In this document: positions 7,827 through 14,277 of the stretch, one piece after another
How the letters are laid out: the number at the start of each line of letters is the position of its first letter
Position numbering within the stretch: position 1 is the first letter of the stretch
From: Methanoregula sp. UBA471
GTDB lineage: Archaea > Halobacteriota > Methanomicrobia > Methanomicrobiales > Methanospirillaceae
DNA length: 18,003 nt
Assembly: GCA_002495065.1 (NCBI GenBank)
Contig: DADT01000067.1
Location: 219-18,221, forward strand
Reading direction: 5' to 3'
Made by a program: the position numbers and the translations under genes
The notes under the pieces: model-generated
What the model saw: the letters and a program-made list of their open reading frames with translations, nothing else
What the model was told of the DNA's origin: nothing
Databases searched by the model: none

Positions 7827-8321
7827 ATGAACAAGACACTGGTAATTGTATCCGCATGTGTTCTTTGCATAGTATTCGTTCTTGCAGCCGGATGCACACA
7901 AAACGGGACCCCTCAGGTTACACCCACGCCAACCACGGTCGAGACAACCGTTCCCCCGACACCCACACCGACACCAACAGTGGTTTCGCTGACACCCGGG
8001 CCTACCCAGACCCTTCCCGAAATCTGGAATATCGAGGTCCAGGTCACGCACAATGGCTTATCATATGACCCGCAGATCACGGTCAGCTGCCAGGGGGGCA
8101 AAGGGCTCAACTTTATCCAGCAGATCGATGTCAGAGTTACCCGACCTGACGGCGCGGTGGAAAACGGAATAATTGCCAAACCCCTCTACAAAGGAAAGTC
8201 CGTAACTTTGACAGGGTCTGGTGTAACAGGGAAGCTTGACCGTGCAGAAATCTGGGCGACAACGCCTCAGGGAGATAAAGTAAAGATTTACGATGAATAC
8301 GTTTGTTTCCGGTGTTATTAA
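7827..8321 (+). CDS. Small secreted lipoprotein with Thr/Pro stalk, function unknown
   Basis: The 164-residue protein begins with a hydrophobic signal (residues 4-20) ending in the lipobox LAAGC, so Cys23 should be lipidated and the protein held on the outer face of the membrane. Residues 31-64 are a Thr/Pro-rich stalk with repeated TPTP units, likely O-glycosylated. The remaining ~100 residues form a compact, beta-rich looking domain (WNIEVQVTHNG onward) ending with a CFRC pair (Cys160, Cys163). I do not recognise a family beyond the general surface-lipoprotein architecture common in Methanomicrobiales. ATG 7827 is chosen because the signal peptide starts there and a TATA box lies 27 nt upstream. 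It is a single-gene unit with a T7 run just after the stop. Confidence 0.8.
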   Translation: MNKTLVIVSACVLCIVFVLAAGCTQNGTPQVTPTPTTVETTVPPTPTPTPTVVSLTPGPTQTLPEIWNIEVQVTHNGLSYDPQITVSCQGGKGLNFIQQIDVRVTRPDGAVENGIIAKPLYKGKSVTLTGSGVTGKLDRAEIWATTPQGDKVKIYDEYVCFRCY

Positions 8322-8326
8322 TCTCC

Positions 8327-8333
8327 TTTTTTT
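8327..8333 (+). terminator. U-run terminator of the lipoprotein gene
   Basis: Seven T begin 5 nt after the stop codon, fitting archaeal oligo-U termination. Confidence 0.5.
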
Positions 8334-8984
8334 AAATAATTCGCCTGCGATTGTGGTTGTCCTAAAAAACTTTGGATTCCAGTCTGGCATTTTCGAAAGT
8401 TATACGTTTATAAACAAACCCTCATGATAATTCATTCATTCCAGACCGTATTTTTTATGGAAGGGGGCACTCATAAATCACTTTCATCTGTACAGATGAT
8501 GTGAATTCGATCACTCTACCGAGATTCTCAGAGCCTGCCTGCCGATTGCCTCCTCTTCGACACTTTCTTATACCCTCTGCATTCGTGTAAGGCTGCCGTT
8601 TCCTTTTTATACAGCCATGAAAAAAAATCCGGATCGTCTGGTTTTTCTCATATAAATCCGTTCAACCTGTCAAGGATACTATAAACTACCGTTGTTCCAA
8701 TAAACAGGCATCGGGGGGATTAAATAAGAACCCGGGAAGTACCGGAGCCATCTGTTCAGCGATCTTTCTGTTTAGTCGGGACCCGTTCGCTGAATCTTTC
8801 CCTATCTCACCGGCAGCTTCCAGCTACCACTTTTCCAGGTCCGCCGGGTACCTGTTCTAATGTCTGTGATCTTGCGCTCTGACGTAAAAATCCGGTGCAA
8901 AACTAAGACCAGGTGAGATGAGAATAATCACATAGAGATCTGCAAACGGCATGAAGAATAATGGGATTTGTCTCGTATATCTCG
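8334..8984. other. Long gene-free stretch with a GC-rich, partly self-complementary segment
   Basis: About 650 nt carry no convincing gene on either strand; the frames present are short and lack family features. The first 350 nt are AT-rich with several TATA-like sites (for example near 8408, 8645 and 8678). Around 8729-8850 the sequence becomes GC-rich and self-complementary. TTCAGCGA (8755-8762) pairs perfectly with TCGCTGAA (8787-8794), and ACCCGG (8730-8735) can pair with CCGGGT (8844-8849) as an enclosing helix. A structured RNA is possible but less convincing than the one near 3236-3380, because there is little evidence for a preferred strand. Confidence 0.4.
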
Positions 8985-9887
8985 TTAAGCTTTTTTTTCC
9001 GCTGTTTCTTTCATCGAGAGATAATGCTTTACTTTTTCCCGTACATGGTGCTCCAGGGCGGGGATTGTCCTGATATCCCTGATCGCATCTGCGCGGTCGA
9101 CCAGGATCTCCCCCACCGGTGTAATTCCAAGGTTCCTGAAAAAAGCTGAAATTACCCGGGTGATGCAGGTAAAATTCTCTTCTCCTTCCCGTCCCGCAAC
9201 AGAAAAAATCAGACCCCGTTGTCCGGTTATACCTCCGGACAACAACCGCTCCGCATGGTATGCCTGGCACCGGTCGATGAGCAGCTTGAGCCCGCCGGGT
9301 ACAGTGTTGGTATAAACAGGAGAACAGATAACAAGAAGCGATGTGCTCCTGATAGCGTCAATGATGGTTCCCATGTCATCGTTAAAGACGCAGGAACCGG
9401 TATTGTAGCACTGGTAGCACCCTATGCATGAGTGAACATCCATATCATGCGGATAGATGACCTGAGCATGCCTGCCAAGGTCCTGCGCTGCTTCAACCGC
9501 CCAGCCGGCCAGGATGCTGCAGTTGCCATGCGCCCGCGGGCTTCCCTGGATCACTACAATATCAACAGGAGGGGGAACAGCACGTTTCTGTAATTTCTGT
9601 TGGTGATTCAGAACAAATTCCATTGGATTTAATCGGATTTCACGTTCCCATTCGTCAGCTGTGCGCCTTGAGATCTCCTCAGCAGAAAGCGGGACAAGCG
9701 GGGAGTATTCGTACGAATTGGTCCGGAACACTGCAATGGTCTGCTCATCCTCTGTAACGGTAAGTGTATACCTGACCATCCCGGGATACAGCGCTGAAAA
9801 ATCTTCGGAGTTCAGGGTAAGGATATACTGTTCCTTTCCCGAATTTATCTCAACTCTGCGAATAAGTGCCGTTGATGGCTCCATCAC
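8985..9887 (-). CDS. Iron-sulfur flavoprotein family protein with N-terminal extension
   Basis: A 300-residue protein whose residues ~108-290 are a flavodoxin-fold FMN-binding domain: IQGSPRAHGNCS (113-124) is the phosphate loop and ICSPVYTNTVPGGLK (187-201) the second flavin segment. Four cysteines (154, 157, 160, 166) give C-x2-C-x2-C-x5-C, the ISF iron-sulfur motif. Residues 1-105 are an extra domain with alternating hydrophobic residues and a charged helix (70-100) that I do not recognise; a basic linker (KLQKRAVPPP) joins it to the flavodoxin part. The start is GTG 9887 or the adjacent ATG 9884. A TATA-like AATTATAG lies about 25 nt upstream, so the transcript is probably leaderless. It is divergent from the cysteine-cluster gene at 10037. 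Electron-transfer or oxidoreductase activity is likely; the substrate is unknown. Confidence 0.85.
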   Translation of the reverse strand: MMEPSTALIRRVEINSGKEQYILTLNSEDFSALYPGMVRYTLTVTEDEQTIAVFRTNSYEYSPLVPLSAEEISRRTADEWEREIRLNPMEFVLNHQQKLQKRAVPPPVDIVVIQGSPRAHGNCSILAGWAVEAAQDLGRHAQVIYPHDMDVHSCIGCYQCYNTGSCVFNDDMGTIIDAIRSTSLLVICSPVYTNTVPGGLKLLIDRCQAYHAERLLSGGITGQRGLIFSVAGREGEENFTCITRVISAFFRNLGITPVGEILVDRADAIRDIRTIPALEHHVREKVKHYLSMKETAEKKA

Positions 9888-9895
9888 CCATACTA

Positions 9896-9916
9896 TTATT
9901 TATAGAGACTATAATT
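9896..9916 (-). promoter_or_regulatory. Promoter of the long iron-sulfur flavoprotein gene
   Basis: On the minus strand two TATA-like boxes occur in tandem: AATTATAG (9909-9916) and CTATAAATAA (9896-9905). The first is spaced about 25 nt from the GTG start at 9887, implying a leaderless mRNA; the second would place initiation inside the coding region and is less likely to be the functional one. Confidence 0.45.
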
Positions 9917-10036
9917 CTGTGGTAATGGTGTGTGCAGAACAAAGAAGTCTTCAGAAAAATGTCCTGCCTTTGATCCGGGAAACCTTTGTAAGAACAATAA
10001 AGTGTTCCATCACGTGTTCCCGGTAAAATCTGTGAG

Positions 10037-10747
10037 GTGATCCACGTTTCCCTGACTCCTATTCCCCTGAGAATCGCGGCGCTTATACAGGAACGTAACA
10101 GTCTGCTTGAATATCCCGTTGAACGGCTGGCCGGGGTTATTCAGGAGATAGGATTCAGGTGCGTATCGTGTGCGAAGTGCTGCACCAGGACATTCAACGG
10201 GCATGTATTCCTGCTCGACCGTGACGTAACCACCTTAAAAGCATTGGAACCCTCCGCTCTCGAACCCGCGCCTGGCCCGGAATTCTGCGACCAGAACGGT
10301 ATATTCTATGTTTCAGGGTATGCATTGCGGACACAGGATGATACCCGTGGATCCTGCTGGTTCCTTGACAACGGAAGGTGCCGGATTTATGACCGCCGTT
10401 TTACCATCTGCCGTATTTATCCTTACATGCTTCACCGCGAAGCTGATGAACACGGGGACATTGACTGGCGGCAGTTCTCCGGACTTGACCAGCATGGGGA
10501 ATATGATGCTGAAATAACTGATGACGAGAGCCTCGATCGAGCCCGTGAAACCAAAGAATTCGAAAATGCATTCCTGACCCAGGAGATACAGTTTCTCGAA
10601 TTCATGCAGGATTATTTCACCCGTCACCGGCTCCGACACGTGCAGAAAGTATACGATGACCGGATAAGGCGGTTTAACCGTGGTGAAGAGATCACCGTCA
10701 TGGTATTTTATGACGGCAACCTCGAACCACACCGGATACGCGGCTGA
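10037..10747 (+). CDS. YkgJ-family cysteine-cluster protein (Fe-S or zinc cluster)
   Basis: A 236-residue protein with the YkgJ (CxxCxxCC) signature: Cys42, Cys45, Cys48, Cys49 in FRCVSCAKCC, then Cys107, Cys115 and Cys125 in GSCWFLDNGRCRIYDRRFTICRIYPY. In this family the cysteines are thought to bind an iron-sulfur or zinc cluster; the biochemical role is not established, although relatives occur near electron-transfer and modification genes. The C-terminal ~90 residues are charged and probably helical. The GTG start at 10037 is the only good initiation codon near the conserved region, with GAGG just before it; an AT-rich AACAATAAAG (near 9995) could be the TATA element. It is divergent from the iron-sulfur flavoprotein gene, and the two might share control. 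T-rich runs at 10771-10785 may end transcription. Confidence 0.82.
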   Translation: MIHVSLTPIPLRIAALIQERNSLLEYPVERLAGVIQEIGFRCVSCAKCCTRTFNGHVFLLDRDVTTLKALEPSALEPAPGPEFCDQNGIFYVSGYALRTQDDTRGSCWFLDNGRCRIYDRRFTICRIYPYMLHREADEHGDIDWRQFSGLDQHGEYDAEITDDESLDRARETKEFENAFLTQEIQFLEFMQDYFTRHRLRHVQKVYDDRIRRFNRGEEITVMVFYDGNLEPHRIRG

Positions 10748-10902
10748 AGTACATCCAGATTTTGGCAAACTTTTGTCTCATTTTTCTGTAGCCAAAAGCA
10801 GTTATCAGGATTCCTTATCGGTCCCGAATAATCCCCGTCCCTGCCTGGTTCCACGCTGGTTGGGCTCCTTTCGTTTCCCGACAGGTAGTTCATTTCTGCC
10901 GC

Positions 10903-10919
10903 GGCATTGATTGAATGCC
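10903..10919. repeat. Inverted repeat just past the 3' end of the amidohydrolase-family gene
   Basis: GGCATT (10903-10908) and AATGCC (10914-10919) are perfect arms around GATTG, overlapping a 10-bp palindrome TGCCGCGGCA (10897-10906). It starts 6 nt past the stop codon of the minus-strand gene at 10926, so a role in 3'-end formation is plausible; no U-run follows. Confidence 0.35.
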
Positions 10920-10925
10920 TGAGGG

Positions 10926-11729
10926 TTACCATACCTGTTTCCAGAAGGCGGTCAGGACATTCCAGATCATCTCCCGAAGCCGGATACTGCGATCCTGAAT
11001 CTGCTGGTCGGGATGAGAACATGTTCCATCAGGCTCATACAGCGACCGATTTATTTCAATCTGGATCCAGGGAATGCCTTTGTGCCAGTAATGTGCATTT
11101 GAAATAAAGCCACCGGAAAAGGGATTGTTGATTGCCACCTCATTGCCAACGGAAAACTCCTCCCTGAAACTATCCGCAAGCAGGGTAATCCACTCTGGAG
11201 AACATGTGGCAATGCTGCCTTTTCTTGCTCTGCCCTGCCGGTCACCATTGTTTCCCAGACAAACCAGCGGCCGAACTTTCCCTGCATCCTTCTGAAGACT
11301 TGAACCGAAAGGAAGCATGGAATGGCAATCAAATGCAATCCTTACGGGTTGCCGGTCTATGAGTTCATCAATATGCTGGTGGAATGGGAAATAATGGGTC
11401 CTGAGCAGGGAGTGGATGAGGTGCATATCCGGCACGTGACCGGGTCGGTAAACCTCCCGGCCATCAATTGTCCTCACCTTGATAATCCCATCCGGATCGC
11501 GGAGGGGGAGAGGCAACGGTGGACGGTTGAGATCAACAACCATCCGGGAAATTGGGGTATCGATATACGCAACAACACGGTCCCTGAAACCGAACACAAC
11601 GCGGGTATCTGGATCACAGTAATAATGGAGCTCGTCCTCATCGAGCATCAGAAGCGGGCGGATGATTTCCGGGACTTCAGTACCGCCATGAGGGACTGAA
11701 ATCAGGAACGGGCAACGTTTTTTCACCAT
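10926..11729 (-). CDS. N-formylglutamate amidohydrolase family protein
   Basis: A 267-residue protein carrying the family signatures in order: SVPHGG (11-16), VDLNRP (65-70), DCHSM (134-138), NNPFSGG (201-207) and QIEINR (223-228). The His, Asp and Glu in these motifs are the expected metal and catalytic residues of the FGase fold, which is related to zinc amidohydrolases and carboxypeptidases. In bacteria FGase performs the last step of one histidine-degradation route (N-formylglutamate to glutamate and formate). No histidine-degradation genes are near, so the true substrate in this organism is unclear; formate release would be usable by a methanogen, but that is speculation. ATG 11729 opens MVKKRCPFLISVPHGG, with the first motif at the usual position. 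The gene is transcribed alone. Confidence 0.88.
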   Translation of the reverse strand: MVKKRCPFLISVPHGGTEVPEIIRPLLMLDEDELHYYCDPDTRVVFGFRDRVVAYIDTPISRMVVDLNRPPLPLPLRDPDGIIKVRTIDGREVYRPGHVPDMHLIHSLLRTHYFPFHQHIDELIDRQPVRIAFDCHSMLPFGSSLQKDAGKVRPLVCLGNNGDRQGRARKGSIATCSPEWITLLADSFREEFSVGNEVAINNPFSGGFISNAHYWHKGIPWIQIEINRSLYEPDGTCSHPDQQIQDRSIRLREMIWNVLTAFWKQVW

Positions 11730-11781
11730 TATCAGTTACTTTTCTTTTGCCCGGAGATTTTGTTAACATTTGGGTTGGATA

Positions 11782-11800
11782 CCGTATCCTGAATATACGG
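11782..11800. repeat. Inverted repeat upstream of the amidohydrolase-family gene
   Basis: CCGTAT (11782-11787) and ATACGG (11795-11800) are perfect 6-bp arms around a 7-nt spacer. They lie about 55 nt before the ATG of the minus-strand gene. This could be a protein-binding site or chance. The rest of 11730-12003 is AT-rich and shows no gene. Confidence 0.3.
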
Positions 11801-12003
11801 ATTACGTCGACCCCGCAGCCAGACTTCGTTTCTACCTGAAATTCTTTTAAACCACTGCTTCAGGTGAACCCGGGTGCTTATTCCGAGTGGCTTAGGGCAA
11901 GTATCCCGTTTTTCATTTTACATTCTGTCTGATAGTTCTTCAGATAAATCTCATTCCTGCGGAAACTGAAAAATATTAGTCTTTGCGAGGTCGATAAACT
12001 CCT

Positions 12004-12561
12004 TTGAAACGCTCTTTTGGTGCCCGGGCAGTTGCGTACCCACTTCCGGTATTTGTTGTGGGACGTACGACCATAAGGGAAAACCAAACGCAATGGTTGC
12101 AGCGTGGGGGGTATCTGTTCATCCGATCCGCCAAGTATTGCGATTTCAATCCGCCCTTCACGCTGTACATACAGGAACCTGATGGAGAAGATGGCATTTA
12201 CCGTAAGCATCCCATCGGTAAAGTGCATGGGAGAGGCAGATTTTTTTGGCATAGTCCCGGGAGATACTGCGGATAAGTTTGCCATTTCGGGACTTATGCC
12301 AAATCCGTTCAGATCATGTCGACGCTCCCTGTATTGCCGAGTTTCCTGTGGTACTCGAATGCCGGGTAGTCAAACATGTGAAAATCGGTACCCATACCCA
12401 GTTTATCGGTGAAATCCTGAATGTGAAAATTGATGAATCCATGCTGGACACTCAAGGAAAACCTGACCTTGAAAAGCTTCAGGTAATCGGTTTTGATGTT
12501 TTTCCGATCTGCGTATTATACAACCGGACCGGTCGTCGGACGGGCATTTAGTGAGGGCGGA
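12004..12561 (+). pseudogene. Flavin reductase family protein, broken by four frameshifts
   Basis: When frames are joined the region encodes a near full-length (~185 residue) flavin reductase-like FMN-binding protein. It runs from KRSFGARAVAYPLPVFVVG through YDHKGKPNAMVAAWGG, ICSSDPPSIAISIRPSRC, SDHVDAPCIAEFPVVLECRV, HTQFIGEILNVKIDESMLD and YYTTGPVVGRAFSEGG. Frame breaks are a missing base near 12064, a missing G in the G run at 12106-12111, an extra T near 12308 and an extra T in the T run at 12499-12503. The start codon position holds TTG rather than ATG. Relatives are flavin:NAD(P)H reductases or flavoredoxin-like electron carriers. Two of the four shifts lie in homopolymers, so sequencing error could explain part, but four independent hits in one gene with clean neighbours suggest genuine decay. 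Confidence 0.85.
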
Positions 12562-12771
12562 AATATTTACCCGGATAATCCTTTTCTTGTATATTTTCCT
12601 CCCGGGAAACCAGCATCTCAGGCCGGAGTCGTCAGCTCATTCATCCGCAGAATCCATACGCAGAGGTAGTCAAAAAATAACATCAAATCCTGGGGTTACA
12701 GGCAAAATTCCCGGTTTCCTCTGCTGAATGCCGGGATCGGGACATCCTGAGAGGCCGGGAGTATTTACCCG
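12553..12771 (+). repeat. Imperfect direct repeat at the end of the pseudogene
   Basis: A 21-nt segment at 12553-12573 recurs at 12751-12771 with 18 of 21 positions identical; both end in TATTTACCCG. The first copy covers the end of the flavin reductase frame. The DNA between them carries no gene. It may be a duplication remnant or chance. Confidence 0.35.
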
Positions 12772-12782
12772 CCAGATGAAGG

Positions 12783-12938
12783 TTATCTCAATCTCATGAT
12801 CAAATCACCATCTGTTGTAACGGCATAATTTTTTACCAGCATCTCGTCATTCATTGTGCAATCCCAGCCAAGAATTTCTTTGATTTTTTGCCGTATCTGC
12901 GTTGTTCTCCGGCTGTCGCCCATCCATGATTGTTCCAT
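12783..12938 (-). CDS. Small protein, 51 residues, function unknown
   Basis: A short frame from ATG 12938 to TAA 12783 encodes a 51-residue charged soluble protein beginning MEQSWMGDSRRTTQIRQK, with a likely helix (residues 10-24) and a hydrophobic-alternating C-terminal part. No family is recognised. Support for being real comes from the promoter: a TATA box (CATAAAAACT on the minus strand, 12962-12971) is centred 28 nt before the ATG, the leaderless arrangement seen for other genes here. Against it: the short length and the lack of any homology evidence. No Shine-Dalgarno sequence is present, as expected for a leaderless mRNA. Confidence 0.5.
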   Translation of the reverse strand: MEQSWMGDSRRTTQIRQKIKEILGWDCTMNDEMLVKNYAVTTDGDLIMRLR

Positions 12939-12961
12939 AGTATCATCACAGATTACAGAGA

Positions 12962-12971
12962 GTTTTTATGA
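12962..12971 (-). promoter_or_regulatory. TATA box of the 51-residue small protein gene
   Basis: CATAAAAACT on the minus strand, centred 28 nt before ATG 12938; predicted transcription start coincides with the start codon region. Confidence 0.45.
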
Positions 12972-13047
12972 TAAACGAAAGGCAACCAGGATGTGAAAGT
13001 GTCATACTCAGGATTGCATAACTACAACTTTCAACGTTACAACCAGC

Positions 13048-13084
13048 TTTAATTAAAATCAGATTTTTTCAATCATGATCATGA
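13048..13084 (+). promoter_or_regulatory. Probable peroxiredoxin promoter with palindromic operator
   Basis: A TATA-like TTTAATTAAAA (13048-13058) is followed by the perfect 12-bp palindrome TCATGATCATGA (13073-13084). The expected transcription start, about 25 nt after the TATA centre, falls near 13080, inside the palindrome, so a dimeric repressor bound there would block initiation. The regulator is unknown. Confidence 0.45.
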
Positions 13085-13168
13085 GACGATTTTATTGACA
13101 AGATGGTATCACTCAGCTGCGTACAGATGACTTGATGAGCTGGAATGCCAATCATTTGCCTGGTACAC

Positions 13169-13660
13169 ATGGCCGAGTCACATGAAGATCCATATATCGG
13201 AAAGAAAGCAATGATGTTCTGTCTTCCGGATGGATGGGGGAACACCGTCTGCCTGGACAGTTTCAAGGGGAAATGGGTAGTTCTGTATTTTTACCCGAGG
13301 GATAATACACCTGGCTGCACTCTTGAGGCAATGCAGTTTAATGCTGCCCTTGAGAAATTTGCCGATATTGGTGCCCAGGTAATCGGGGTAAGTGCGGATT
13401 CACCCGAGAGCCACCAGAAATTTGCAGAGAAACATAACCTTTCCGTCCTGCTCCTGTCGGATACGGAACACGCTGTGCTCAAAGCGTACGATTCATGGAA
13501 ACCAAAGACAATGTTTGGGAGGGAATTTTTCGGTACCCAACGGGATACATTCCTTATCAACCCCGAGGGGACAATTGTTGCAGTCTGGCGTAAGGTCAGT
13601 CCCAGGGGTCATGCAGAAGAGGTAAAAGAGGTACTGCTCCGGAAAAAAGAAGGGAAATAA
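13169..13660 (+). CDS. bcp: Peroxiredoxin, BCP/PrxQ family
   Basis: A thiol peroxidase that reduces hydrogen peroxide and organic peroxides, relevant for an anaerobe meeting oxygen. From ATG 13169 the product is 163 residues with the thioredoxin-like fold pattern: KWVVLYFYPRDNTPGCTLEA holds the peroxidatic Cys50 in the conserved TPGCT context, and VIGVSADSPESHQKF and FLINPEGTIV are typical BCP segments. The usual resolving cysteine five residues after Cys50 is replaced by Met55; the only other cysteines are Cys18 and Cys28, both before the active site. The enzyme may therefore work as a 1-Cys type or with another partner thiol. An earlier in-frame ATG at 13145 adds eight residues (MPIICLVH) and is possible. 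It is a single-gene unit preceded by a palindrome. Confidence 0.92.
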   Translation: MAESHEDPYIGKKAMMFCLPDGWGNTVCLDSFKGKWVVLYFYPRDNTPGCTLEAMQFNAALEKFADIGAQVIGVSADSPESHQKFAEKHNLSVLLLSDTEHAVLKAYDSWKPKTMFGREFFGTQRDTFLINPEGTIVAVWRKVSPRGHAEEVKEVLLRKKEGK

Positions 13661-14241
13661 AAACGATCAATGAATATTTTTGAGGAACGGGTATCCTTAT
13701 TCATCCAAATGCTCTTTGTAGAGCTCGATATCCTGTCTTGTAAGGGCAATAACTGCTTCTGCTTTTCGCGTCCAGCGTGAAACGGTTTTCCGCCTCATTT
13801 AGCCGGGCAATGAGTGGCACCGACACTTACCTGAACTCTTGTTTTTATTCCAAAACCAACGGGTATAAAAAAGGACAAACAGAGTGCTCAGAGCCAATTG
13901 CTGCTTTAAATAGCGTCGCTCCAGTGGAAGTAAAGGGGTATTAAAAGATAATGAATTTGCCGGATTAACCATAAGAACAAGATATCATCACCAAATCCGA
14001 AAAGAATGTCTCATGATGCCCTGATCCTTTCAATTTTTTCTCAGTTTCCCATGACTGTGGACCGGTTATACAAATTTTTATTATTCAGCTCCGTTCAATT
14101 CATCGCTGGAAAGATTACATGAAATAAACTGCCGGTGGGTTTACAAAGATAGGGAATTCTTTTCACTGGGATTGGGTACGGGGGAACAGGATGTGACCAG
14201 GACGCAATTTTCCCTTTCAAACATAGAGATAAAAACAAGAG
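13661..14241. other. Gene-poor intergenic stretch
   Basis: About 580 nt between the peroxiredoxin and the RNB exonuclease, AT-rich, without tRNA, repeat or gene of recognisable family. On the minus strand 13697-13798 is a 33-residue frame (MRRKTVSRWTRKAEAVIALT to LYKEHLDE) whose C-terminal half looks protein-like. A second frame through the same DNA (starting near 13820, with ARLNEAENRF) looks like its possible upstream part shifted by a frame, so this may be a remnant of a small gene. I could not confirm this. Confidence 0.3.
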
Positions 14242-14251
14242 ATATTTATAT
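14242..14251 (+). promoter_or_regulatory. TATA box of the RNB exonuclease gene (near-leaderless)
   Basis: ATATTTATAT is centred about 31 nt before ATG 14278; initiation 25 nt downstream leaves a leader of only a few bases. No ribosome-binding site is visible. Confidence 0.5.
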
Positions 14252-14277
14252 CCGGGAAGGTATTCCTTCATCTGAAA

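Noticed and set aside
11878..12285. 135-residue minus-strand frame over the flavin reductase region
   Set aside because: The plus strand shows clear family similarity across frames; this is its complement.
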